A stretch of 32,270 nucleotides of DNA. Source: an uncultured Brachyspira sp. (GTDB taxonomy: Bacteria; Spirochaetota; Brachyspiria; Brachyspirales; Brachyspiraceae). Positions 23,963 through 31,694 of this stretch are shown here, piece after piece. Each line of letters starts with the position of its first letter. Positions within the stretch are counted from its first letter, which is position 1. Made by a program: the position numbers and the translations under genes. The stretch covers positions 120,594-152,863 of the forward strand of contig NZ_CAJUPR010000007.1 of the NCBI RefSeq assembly GCF_910588665.1, written 5' to 3'. The notes under the pieces were generated by a model, which was given only the letters and a program-made list of their open reading frames with translations, made no database searches and was not told the DNA's origin.

Positions 23963-25651
23963 TTAATTTTTCTTAGGAATAGGAGGAGTAAATATGCCTG
24001 CTCTATACTCTTCTTCAAAATGTTTTAAAGTTGACATTACAGGATTAGGAGCTGTTGCACCTAAAGAACATAATGAAGCTTTTATCATAGTGAGAGCTAT
24101 ATCTTTTAATTTTTGTATATCCTCTTCTTTAGCTCTTTTTTTAGTAAATTTCTCTAGAATTTTTAACATTTGCATACCTCCAACTCTGCAAGGGACACAT
24201 TTTCCGCAGCTTTCCTCAACACAGAAACCTAGATAGAATTTAGAGAAATCAACCATACTCGTATCTTCATCAATTACTATCATACCTCCTGAACCCATCA
24301 TAGAGCCTAAATTAACCAAATTATCAAAATCTATATTAGTACTGAATAATTCTTCAGGTATTATACCTCCAGAAGGTCCTCCTGTTTGAACGCCTTTTAC
24401 AAACTTGTCATTAGGTATTCCTCCGCCTATATCAAATACTATTTCCCTTATAGTAGTTCCCATAGGCACTTCCACAAGTCCTGAGACATTAACATTTCCT
24501 GTTAAAGCAAATACTTTAGTTCCTTTTGAATTTTCAGTTCCGATAGATGCAAACCATTCTCCTCCCTGATTAATAATAGCTGTAATATTTGCTAAAGTTT
24601 CAACATTATTAATAACGGTAGGATATTCAAATAATCCTCTTACAACAGGGAAAGGTGGTCTTGGTCTCGGAGTTCCCCTGTTGCCTTCTATAGAAGCTAA
24701 GAGTGCTGTCTCTTCTCCGCATACAAAAGCTCCTGCGCCAAGTCTGATATCCAAATCAAAAGAGAAATTACTGCCTAGAATTTTATCGCCGAGCAAACCG
24801 TAATCATAAGCCTGCCTGAGGGCTGTTTTTACTCTTTCCACAGCAAGTCCGTATTCTGCTCTTATATATATATAACCTTTGCTTGCTCCTATAGTATATC
24901 CTGCTATGGTCATAGCTTCTATTACGGAATGAGGATCTCCTTCTAATATACTTCTATCCATATATGCGCCCGGATCTCCTTCATCAGCATTGCATACTAT
25001 ATATTTCTGATCAGATTCTGCATTTTTTGTAAAGCTCCATTTTTTCCAAGTAGGAAATCCCGCTCCTCCGCGTCCTCTAAGTCCTGAAATCTCAATTTCT
25101 TTAAGAACTTTATCAGGCGTCATTTCAAATAATACCTTAGAAAGTGCCATGTATCCGTCATTACCTATATATTCATCTATATTTTCAGGATCTATCATAC
25201 CGCAGTTTTTCAATACTATTCTTCTTTGTTTTTGATAGAAGTTAATTTCTTTTGAAAAATCTCTATGTTCTCTTTGTTCCTTATATAAAATTTTTAATAT
25301 AAGTTCTTTTTTCATTATATGCTTTTCTATGATATCTTTGGCATGCTTTGGTTTTACATGTGTATAAAAAACTCTTTCAGGCATAATTTTAACAACAGGT
25401 CCATGACTGCAGAAACCAAAACATCCTGTTTTTACAACTAATACTTCTTCGCCTATACCGTTTTTTTCCGCATATTCTCTTAATAATTTTACTATCTCAT
25501 CGCTTTTATTTGATTCGCATGCAGTACCGCCGCATACGAGTATATGATATTTATGAGATGCAGAAGATTCTATGCCTTTTCTTAATTCGATTTCTTTAGC
25601 TTTATTAAGTCTATGTTCTTCCAGTTTTTTTCTGTCTAATTTTTCACTCAT
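23963..25651 (-). CDS. hydB: Hydrogenase NADH-binding subunit HydB (NuoF-like), without C-terminal ferredoxin domain
   Basis: HydB carries FMN and the NAD(H) site of the trimeric hydrogenase. The 562-residue protein has an N-terminal thioredoxin-like [2Fe-2S] domain (C-G-G-T-A-C and T-G-C-F-G-F-C, within about 35-95). The NuoF core follows with the glycine-rich R-G-R-G-G-A-G-F-P NADH/FMN site, an SLBB-type segment and the N3-like cluster motif C-G-K-C-V-P-C-R with a later Cys in S-L-C-S-L-G. The protein then ends at E-E-Y-R-A-G-I. In Thermotoga HydB and Desulfovibrio HndC a two-cluster ferredoxin domain follows at this point; here it is absent. A GGAGAG ribosome-binding site precedes the ATG; hydA follows 59 bp downstream. 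Confidence 0.93.
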   Translation of the reverse strand: MSEKLDRKKLEEHRLNKAKEIELRKGIESSASHKYHILVCGGTACESNKSDEIVKLLREYAEKNGIGEEVLVVKTGCFGFCSHGPVVKIMPERVFYTHVKPKHAKDIIEKHIMKKELILKILYKEQREHRDFSKEINFYQKQRRIVLKNCGMIDPENIDEYIGNDGYMALSKVLFEMTPDKVLKEIEISGLRGRGGAGFPTWKKWSFTKNAESDQKYIVCNADEGDPGAYMDRSILEGDPHSVIEAMTIAGYTIGASKGYIYIRAEYGLAVERVKTALRQAYDYGLLGDKILGSNFSFDLDIRLGAGAFVCGEETALLASIEGNRGTPRPRPPFPVVRGLFEYPTVINNVETLANITAIINQGGEWFASIGTENSKGTKVFALTGNVNVSGLVEVPMGTTIREIVFDIGGGIPNDKFVKGVQTGGPSGGIIPEELFSTNIDFDNLVNLGSMMGSGGMIVIDEDTSMVDFSKFYLGFCVEESCGKCVPCRVGGMQMLKILEKFTKKRAKEEDIQKLKDIALTMIKASLCSLGATAPNPVMSTLKHFEEEYRAGIFTPPIPKKN

Positions 25652-25666
25652 TATTACTCTCCATTA

Positions 25667-26164
25667 TTATTTTTTATCTTTATCATTTTTTATGAATTTA
25701 GCTATATCTTCAGCTGTAACCCTTCCTGAAACTTCCTCATTAAATGTTATGACAGGAGCTAATCCGCAGCAGCCTATACATCTAACCTCTTCAAGTTTAT
25801 ATTTTCTATTGGCAGAGTATTTTTGATCTCCTTTAAGATTTAATTTTTTCTTAATTTCATCTACCAGCTGTCCGCCGCCTTTCAAATAACAAGCCGTACC
25901 CATACATACGCCTATATTATTTTCTGCAGGCGGTTCTAAGGTGAAATAATTATAAAATGTAAGAATTTCATAAATTCTTGCAAGCGGTATATTTATTTCT
26001 TCAGACACATATTTAGCCACATTTCTAGGAACATAGCCGTAATGTTTTTGAATACCATGACAGATCATCATAAGATTTCCTTCAGCCTCTTTCCATTTTG
26101 AAACTAATGATTTTATTTCATCAGCAATTTCTTCTTTTGTTAAAAGAGAAATATCTTCGCTCAT
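25667..26164 (-). CDS. hydC: Hydrogenase subunit HydC (NuoE-like [2Fe-2S] protein)
   Basis: HydC is the small thioredoxin-like [2Fe-2S] electron-transfer subunit. The 165-residue length is typical. The cluster ligands are C87 and C92 (C-M-G-T-A-C) and C129 and C133 (C-I-G-C-C-G), the NuoE pattern. The N-terminal helical domain with H-G-I-Q-K-H-Y-G-Y-V-P is also standard. It is the first gene of the operon, with a strong GGAGGT ribosome-binding site and a near-consensus promoter upstream. hydB begins 15 bp after its stop. Confidence 0.94.
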   Translation of the reverse strand: MSEDISLLTKEEIADEIKSLVSKWKEAEGNLMMICHGIQKHYGYVPRNVAKYVSEEINIPLARIYEILTFYNYFTLEPPAENNIGVCMGTACYLKGGGQLVDEIKKKLNLKGDQKYSANRKYKLEEVRCIGCCGLAPVITFNEEVSGRVTAEDIAKFIKNDKDKK

Positions 26165-26209
26165 TATATACCTCCATTAATACAATATAAATTAAATTTA
26201 AACTATGAT

Positions 26210-26238
26210 ATTATAGCAAAAAATATGTTCAATTTCAA
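26210..26238 (-). promoter_or_regulatory. hydCBA promoter with extended -10
   Basis: On the minus strand TTGAAA (26233-26238), a 17-bp spacer and a perfect TATAAT (26210-26215) preceded by TGC form a near-consensus promoter with an extended -10 element. It lies about 45 bases before the hydC start. Confidence 0.75.
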
Positions 26239-26240
26239 TA

Positions 26241-26676
26241 TTATAATTCTATATATAGTATTTTTTTATATAAAATTTGAAAATAAAGAAGTTTTCCGCT
26301 TTGTTCGTTATATACGGCTATGCCGCTGTCAAATAGTTTTAATGCTGTATAAAGCCAATTATTTAAAAGAGCCGTTCTGTCTTTGTAATTGAGTCCTGAC
26401 GCCAAAAAATCGCTGATCATTATTTCATAATTGAGATTTTTTATTAATTCTTTGGGTCCTTTTATATCCCACATCTGACTGTAATAATAATCGCTTATAG
26501 ATGTATAATCAAATTCCATAGGATCCCCTGCATTAATACTTGGGCTGGAACTTCTTTATCATCTTTATACTTTACTTTTAAATCATTAACTGCAATGCTG
26601 TAAATTGCTTTTCATCAGATATTACTCCTATATTATTATAAAATTTTTTTATTTTTTGCTTTACCAAATGAAGTTT
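26241..26676 (-). pseudogene. Degraded gene of unknown function (multiple frameshifts)
   Basis: Only the last part (26241-26519) is an open frame with an ATG, but its reading continues upstream as I-N-A-G-D-P before that ATG. Neighbouring frames then carry matching protein-like pieces, in order S-F-G-K-A-K-N-K-K-I-L, N-N-I-G-V-I-S-D-E-K-Q, I-Y-S-I-A-V-N-D-L-K-V-K-Y and K-E-V-P-A-Q. This needs at least three frameshifts, so the ORF is a fragment of a decayed gene and not a complete small protein. The clearest block is S-I-S-D-Y-Y-Y-S-Q-M-W-D. I do not recognise the family. It follows the outer-membrane-like gene directly on the same strand. Confidence 0.6.
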
Positions 26677-26691
26677 TTATATAAATTTATT

Positions 26692-27798
26692 TTATTTTTT
26701 TATAGGCACCAAATATGTAAAATCAAAGTTCAGAGTTTGATCGTATCTTATTCCTATTTCATTTTTTTCATTGAGAAATAATCCGTTAACAAAGCCTAGT
26801 CCTAAAACTATGCCGTTTTCAAATATGAAGTCTTTTCTTATATTGAGCCCTAAATAGAAGGGAACTCTGTAAAAAGGATCCCCTTCAACACTTATGAATT
26901 TATGATTTTTATTTAGATACCACCCCGAAACAAATATTATAGGCTCTATTTCAAAATAATTCAAAACAGGTATTGTTCCTCTTAAGAAAATTCCATGACC
27001 GAATACTCCTTTTTGATTGTCTCTGTCGGAAAGATTATACGATGCCATATAAAGTATAGACAGATAATAACTATTAATTCCTATAGAGCCGACATAGTTT
27101 TCTGTAATTGCAGGAGAGCCCTCAACAAACGGATATTCATGTCCTCCGTTATGCCAATAATGTACTGATAAATAAGGAGTTGCTATTTCATGGGCGAAAT
27201 CCAAAGCATATATAACGCCGACATCGAATCTTTCTCTGTGTTTTGCATTATGCTGTATCTGCCAATTCATATATACTTCTCCTTTGCCTCCTTTAAACCA
27301 TTCAAAAGAAGCTCCGTACTCATAAAATCCATGCGTGAAAGCTTCATTGTATTTGTACTTTTCAGGACCTTTAGCTATTAAAGTATTGTCTGGTGTTGAG
27401 CGGACTACAGGAGTCATATCCATTAAAGGATCTCTTATAGGAGAAGGCAGATTATGGCCGCCTGTCATAGTTCCTATTTTCAGAGAAATATATTCATTGG
27501 ACAGCTGAGTTGTAACTATAGGAAATACTCTTATTCCTTGAGGAAATTCAAATGTAAACGGAAAGAATACCGCAGCGCCTAATCTTAAACTTATAAAATT
27601 ATTAAACCTTATATCAAAAGCACCTTCGGTAAAATTTTCAAAATATGTTAATGTTGTTCTTGTATCCTGCCATAAAGTGTTTTCGGCATTATATGCATAG
27701 GAACTTGTAAATAATCTGAAATCTACAGTTGTATCTGCATATAAATTTGAGAATACTGTTATTAAAGATATTATATAATAAGGAATGAAATGTTTCAT
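26692..27798 (-). CDS. Putative outer-membrane beta-barrel protein
   Basis: A 368-residue protein with a signal peptide (MKHFIPYY..., hydrophobic to about residue 19, likely cut after N-L-Y-A). The mature part is rich in aromatic residues and alternating hydrophobic strands, for example near residues 60-80, 205-225 and 335-365. It ends in a strand followed by P-I-K-K. This is the look of an outer-membrane barrel, not of a soluble enzyme. No lipobox cysteine is present. I do not recognise a named family. It has its own promoter and an AAGGGT ribosome-binding site. A surface location would make it a candidate antigen, which is inference only. Confidence 0.65.
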   Translation of the reverse strand: MKHFIPYYIISLITVFSNLYADTTVDFRLFTSSYAYNAENTLWQDTRTTLTYFENFTEGAFDIRFNNFISLRLGAAVFFPFTFEFPQGIRVFPIVTTQLSNEYISLKIGTMTGGHNLPSPIRDPLMDMTPVVRSTPDNTLIAKGPEKYKYNEAFTHGFYEYGASFEWFKGGKGEVYMNWQIQHNAKHRERFDVGVIYALDFAHEIATPYLSVHYWHNGGHEYPFVEGSPAITENYVGSIGINSYYLSILYMASYNLSDRDNQKGVFGHGIFLRGTIPVLNYFEIEPIIFVSGWYLNKNHKFISVEGDPFYRVPFYLGLNIRKDFIFENGIVLGLGFVNGLFLNEKNEIGIRYDQTLNFDFTYLVPIKK

Positions 27799-27854
27799 AG
27801 GCTTACCCTTATTTTTAATGAAAAATTAAAAATAGATAAAATAATACGAAAACT

Positions 27855-27883
27855 AATATATCATAGTTAACATAAAATTACAA
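27855..27883 (-). promoter_or_regulatory. Promoter of the outer-membrane-like gene
   Basis: On the minus strand TTGTAA (27878-27883), a 17-bp spacer and TATATT (27855-27860) preceded by TGA give a plausible promoter about 56 bases before the start codon. Confidence 0.5.
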
Positions 27884-27907
27884 CTATAATAGCATATATA
27901 TCTGCAT

Positions 27908-27929
27908 AAAAAATTGAGTTTATAAACTC
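27908..27929 (-). terminator. Terminator at the end of the ATPase/TOPRIM operon
   Basis: GAGTTTATAAACTC (27916-27929) is a perfect palindrome able to form a short hairpin. On the minus strand it is followed by AA and six T (27908-27913 on the plus strand). It overlaps the TOPRIM gene stop codon. GC content is low, so strength is uncertain. Confidence 0.5.
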
Positions 27930-28546
27930 TTAAAACCGATTTTTTTATGTATATGTTTATTGTCTAAGCAAAATTTAATAAATACATGCATATTTGAAAT
28001 ATCTTTTACTTTTAAAAGTTTTTGATGAAATTCTTCTATTTGTATGGTATCGTTTTTCATATATTTATCGTTGGTAGGGAATATTTTTATATAGTCTTTT
28101 TTATTTTTTATATTGTTTTTATTAATAATTTTTGCTTTAATTAATACATCTTCTAAATTTTTTATGTTATAAATCGGAGCTATGTAATTGAAAGCCCAGT
28201 AATCTTTGAACATATTTTTATTTATAAAATTATTTTTTTCTTCTTCTTTACAGTCGTCCGTATCCATTATTATAAAAATTTTAAAATCTTTATCTATTAC
28301 CGTTTTATTAGCTCTGATTTTTAAATCGTCTTTATATGTATTTTTAAAATTATCTTCCGTATCAATATCTTTACCTTTTAATCTTTTTATTATACTTGAT
28401 ATTTGTATAGGATGTTTTCCTTTATTATTAGATATAATATCAATTTTTAATCTTAAATTACTTTTTATAAAATTACACATTTGTAATTCAGATTTGCCAT
28501 GAACAATAACTATTGCTTTTAAATAATTTGCCTTATATAAGCGCAT
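27920..28546 (-). CDS. TOPRIM-like protein, partner of an OLD/RloA-type ATPase (RloB/AbiLii-like)
   Basis: A 208-residue protein whose N-terminus reads I-V-I-V-H-G-K-S-E, with Glu20 ending a strand. A later strand I-F-I-I-M-D-T-D-D carries D95 and D97. A Glu after the first strand and a D-x-D after a later strand is the TOPRIM metal-site pattern of topoisomerases, OLD nucleases and RloB-like proteins. The remainder is Lys/Asn-rich with no other domain that I can name. A GAGGAA ribosome-binding site overlaps the stop of the ATPase gene, 2 bp upstream, so the two are translationally coupled. The pair resembles ATPase + TOPRIM defence modules (RloAB, AbiL, PARIS). The specific family and the nuclease function are inference. 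Confidence 0.65.
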   Translation of the reverse strand: MRLYKANYLKAIVIVHGKSELQMCNFIKSNLRLKIDIISNNKGKHPIQISSIIKRLKGKDIDTEDNFKNTYKDDLKIRANKTVIDKDFKIFIIMDTDDCKEEEKNNFINKNMFKDYWAFNYIAPIYNIKNLEDVLIKAKIINKNNIKNKKDYIKIFPTNDKYMKNDTIQIEEFHQKLLKVKDISNMHVFIKFCLDNKHIHKKIGFKSL

Positions 28547-28548
28547 AG

Positions 28549-29874
28549 TTATTCCTCTAATATATTTTCAAAATCTATATTTGAAATAGTGGGGATTCCA
28601 GAGTAAATTCCTTTTAAATATCTTTTTCTAAAATTAATATTAGGATGTTCTTTTTCATAATCTGTTATAGGAATTAATATTTTTTTTCCTTCGCTGTCTA
28701 TATTAAATATATATATACATTCTTTTTTTATGGCATATTCTAAAATGGTTGTATTGTGTGTTGTCAATATAAACTGTCCTCTGATATCTTTAAATAAAGC
28801 TTTCAGCACTTCGGCAGTTAAAATATCATGTATGCCGCTATCTAGTTCATCTATAGCAACTATATTATTTTTTTTCAAAGATGACAGCATTAATGGAAAT
28901 AAATCAAGCAGTTTTTGTGTGCCTGTTGATTCTAATCTAAAATCTATATCTATAATTTTTCCATATATTTGTTTCTTTAAAAATAAACTATAATGTAATT
29001 TATTATCTTCTATTGCTTTTTTATAGTATACTTCTTTTATATCGCTATAGATAGAGGTAAAAAAGTTATCTAATATTTTTTCCATATAATTTAGTTTTTC
29101 TTCTTCGTTTAGTTTGATATAGCCATTATACATTTGAGGAATAACTTTTTTATCTATGCTTATTTTTCCCTTTTCTCTATTGCTTCCATTTTTTATATGA
29201 ATGGACATTGATAAAAAATACATAATAACATCAAAAATGTTTTTATTTATATTATTTGATATATATTTTTTAGTTTTATCTTTGTATTCAAATAATAGTA
29301 TTGATAAAAAAGAATGTTTACCCCAAAACTTATCTATTAAATCTTTTATTTCATTGAAGTATTTATCAGACTTAAATAAAGATTTATTTATATATGTTTC
29401 TTTATTTGACAATTCAAAATATTTTGTTTTATTTTTATCTAAAACATATTCTAATTTTTCTTTTACAATATTTTTATCGTCAGTTTCAATATAATATATT
29501 CCGTTTTTACCATTTAGTTTAAAACCAAATTCTAATACCATATTATATTTGGAATCTATTGTTTTACTTTCTTTTATTATGTCGTCTAATATTTTAAAAT
29601 TTTCTTTTACCATTTTGTTAAATAAGAGTTCTAATTCCTTTTCATCGTCTTTACTTTTTATTTTTTCCAACATAAATTTATCTAAAGCAGTTTTGTATAT
29701 TTTTGTATTCAATGTGTCAAATAAAGTAAAAAAAGCATTTATAAAATTACTTTTTCCTGCTCCGTTTTCTCCGTAAATTATGATCATTTTTTTTGGATTA
29801 TTTTTTGACGATGTTAAATTTACTTCAAAATCGACTAACGATTTATAATTTTTAAGTTTTACATAAGTAAACAT
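28549..29874 (-). CDS. AAA/ABC-type ATPase of the OLD/RloA-like group
   Basis: A 441-residue ATPase with an SMC/ABC-type head. The N-terminal strand pattern F-T-Y-V-K-L-K-N-Y-K-S-L is typical of AAA_15/AAA_21 proteins. The Walker A is G35-E-N-G-A-G-K-S42, the signature region R-L-E-S-T-G-T-Q lies at 313-320, the Walker B ends in D342-E343, and the H-loop is T-T-H-N with H373. Between Walker A and the signature lies a long Lys-rich helical insert. All catalytic positions are intact. It is the first gene of a two-gene minus-strand operon with the TOPRIM protein and lies between the outer-membrane-like gene and purH, with no phage or transposon genes nearby. A toxin/abortive-infection role is inferred from this architecture. 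It has no clear ribosome-binding site. Confidence 0.8.
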   Translation of the reverse strand: MFTYVKLKNYKSLVDFEVNLTSSKNNPKKMIIIYGENGAGKSNFINAFFTLFDTLNTKIYKTALDKFMLEKIKSKDDEKELELLFNKMVKENFKILDDIIKESKTIDSKYNMVLEFGFKLNGKNGIYYIETDDKNIVKEKLEYVLDKNKTKYFELSNKETYINKSLFKSDKYFNEIKDLIDKFWGKHSFLSILLFEYKDKTKKYISNNINKNIFDVIMYFLSMSIHIKNGSNREKGKISIDKKVIPQMYNGYIKLNEEEKLNYMEKILDNFFTSIYSDIKEVYYKKAIEDNKLHYSLFLKKQIYGKIIDIDFRLESTGTQKLLDLFPLMLSSLKKNNIVAIDELDSGIHDILTAEVLKALFKDIRGQFILTTHNTTILEYAIKKECIYIFNIDSEGKKILIPITDYEKEHPNINFRKRYLKGIYSGIPTISNIDFENILEE

Positions 29875-29909
29875 TGTATTTCAGCCATTATTTTTTTAAT
29901 TTCTATGAC

Positions 29910-29937
29910 ATTTTATCATAAATTTACTAAAAATCAA
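29910..29937 (-). promoter_or_regulatory. Promoter of the ATPase/TOPRIM operon
   Basis: On the minus strand TTGATT (29932-29937), a 16-bp spacer and TAAAAT (29910-29915) preceded by TGA form a plausible promoter about 35 bases before the ATPase ATG. It is back to back with the purH promoter. Confidence 0.55.
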
Positions 29938-29956
29938 TAGTTTATTATAATTGCTC

Positions 29957-29984
29957 TTTACAATAGGCGATTTTATATTATAAT
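29957..29984 (+). promoter_or_regulatory. purH promoter
   Basis: TTTACA (29957-29962), a 16-bp spacer and a perfect TATAAT (29979-29984) lie about 46 bases before the purH start. I see no purine riboswitch fold in the short leader. Confidence 0.6.
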
Positions 29985-30030
29985 TGTAATATTATTTAAA
30001 AAATAAAAAAACTATTATAGGGGCTTTATA

Positions 30031-31560
30031 ATGATTAAAAGAGCGTTGATATCCGTATTTTATAAAGACGGTATATTGGATTTTGCCGAATTTCTAATTT
30101 CAAAGAATATTGAAATAGTTTCCACAGGCGGAACATATAAATATTTAAAAGAAAATAATATAGCTGTAATAGAAGTTTCAGAAGTTACAGGAGATAAGGA
30201 AATGCTTGACGGAAGAGTAAAAACTCTTCATCCTAAAATACATGGGGGCATTTTAGCTGTAAGAGACAATCCTAATCATATTGAAACTATTAAAGAAAGA
30301 GGAATAACCCCTATAGATATGGTAATAGTTAATCTTTATCCGTTCTTTGACAAAGTACAGGATAATAATTTGAAATTTGAAGAAAAGATAGAGTTTATAG
30401 ATATAGGAGGACCTACGATGCTGCGATCTGCCGCTAAATCATTTAAAGATGTTGCTGTTATAAGCGATATTAAAGATTATGATTTGGTAAAAAAAGAAAT
30501 GGAGGCTGGCGGAATAAGTTTTGAAACAAAAAAATATTTAGCCTCTAAAGTATTTAATTTAACTTCCGCTTATGATGCCGCGGTATCTGAGTTTATGTTT
30601 AATTCTTTAGAAAATAAAGATAATAAAGAACTTAATTATTTAAATATGTCTTATGCATTAAAAGAAAAATTAAGATACGGAGAAAATCCTCATCAGAAGG
30701 CAAGCTATTATGTATCGGCTGTAGATAAAGGCTCTATGAAAGATTTTGAGCAGCTTAACGGAAAAGAACTTTCATTTAATAATATAAGGGATATGGATAT
30801 AGCTTTAAAAATAGTTCTTGAATTTGATAAAAATAAAAATGAATATGCCTGCTGTGCAATAAAACATTCTACTCCCTGCGGCGCCGCTTTGGGGGCGGAT
30901 GCTCTGGAAGCTTATAACAGAACTTATAACTGCGATACTACTTCCATATTCGGAGGAATTGTAGCTTTCAACTGTACGGTAGATGAGGCTTCGGCTAAAG
31001 AGCTTGTTAAAATATTTTTAGAGATTGTTATTGCTGAAGACTTCACACCTGAAGCATTGAATATTTTAAAAACCAAAAATAATTTAAGAGTTATAAAATA
31101 TAAAACGAGTACAAGCGATAAAATAAATATTGTTAAAACTGACGGAGGACTTCTTGTTCAAGATGAGGATAATGATTTCGCAGATGATTATAAAGTTGTA
31201 ACCAATAAAAAACCTACCGAAGAAGAGATGAAGAATTTAATATTTGCAATGAAGGTTGTAAAATATGCTAAATCAAATGCTATAGTTGTGGCAAAAGACT
31301 TCATGGCTAAAGGCATAGGAAGCGGTCAGACAAACAGAATATGGGCTTGCGAAGATGCTTTAAAGCGTGCTGAAGACGGCGAAGTAATGGCGTCAGATGC
31401 TTTCTTTCCGTTCAGAGATGTGGTTGATGCCTGCGCCGAATATAATATAAAAGCCATAATACAGCCGGGCGGATCTATAAGAGATAAGGAATCTATAGAC
31501 GCCTGCAACGAGCATGGCATTGCTATGGTATTTACAGGCATAAGACATTTTAAGCATTGA
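30031..31560 (+). CDS. purH: Bifunctional AICAR formyltransferase / IMP cyclohydrolase
   Basis: PurH does the last two steps of IMP synthesis. The 509-residue protein is complete. The N-terminal MGS-like IMP cyclohydrolase domain (about 1-140) includes S-T-G-G-T, D-G-R-V-K-T-L-H-P-K-I-H-G-G and N-L-Y-P-F. The AICAR transformylase domain has R-Y-G-E-N-P-H-Q, the catalytic K-H region K-H-S-T-P-C-G (commonly K-H-x-N-P-C-G), F-G-G-I-V-A-F-N and S-D-A-F-F-P-F. It ends in I-Q-P-G-G-S-I-R-D and the F-T-G-I-R-H-F-K-H terminus. An AGGGG ribosome-binding site precedes the ATG. No other pur genes are adjacent. Confidence 0.97.
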   Translation: MIKRALISVFYKDGILDFAEFLISKNIEIVSTGGTYKYLKENNIAVIEVSEVTGDKEMLDGRVKTLHPKIHGGILAVRDNPNHIETIKERGITPIDMVIVNLYPFFDKVQDNNLKFEEKIEFIDIGGPTMLRSAAKSFKDVAVISDIKDYDLVKKEMEAGGISFETKKYLASKVFNLTSAYDAAVSEFMFNSLENKDNKELNYLNMSYALKEKLRYGENPHQKASYYVSAVDKGSMKDFEQLNGKELSFNNIRDMDIALKIVLEFDKNKNEYACCAIKHSTPCGAALGADALEAYNRTYNCDTTSIFGGIVAFNCTVDEASAKELVKIFLEIVIAEDFTPEALNILKTKNNLRVIKYKTSTSDKINIVKTDGGLLVQDEDNDFADDYKVVTNKKPTEEEMKNLIFAMKVVKYAKSNAIVVAKDFMAKGIGSGQTNRIWACEDALKRAEDGEVMASDAFFPFRDVVDACAEYNIKAIIQPGGSIRDKESIDACNEHGIAMVFTGIRHFKH

Positions 31561-31694
31561 TTTTTTAATCATAATTTTAAATAAAGTTAATTTTATTGAA
31601 TTAGCTTCGCTTTTTATTATCAATACATTAACTAAAAAATAAAATGAATAAAAAATATTAATTTTGAAATATTATAGAATTTAGTATAGTAATA

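Noticed and set aside
31561..31694. Promoter with TTGAAA and TATAGT before hsdS
   Set aside because: The spacer is 15 bp and the -10 box ends four bases before the ATG, which would place the start site inside the gene; too weak to list.
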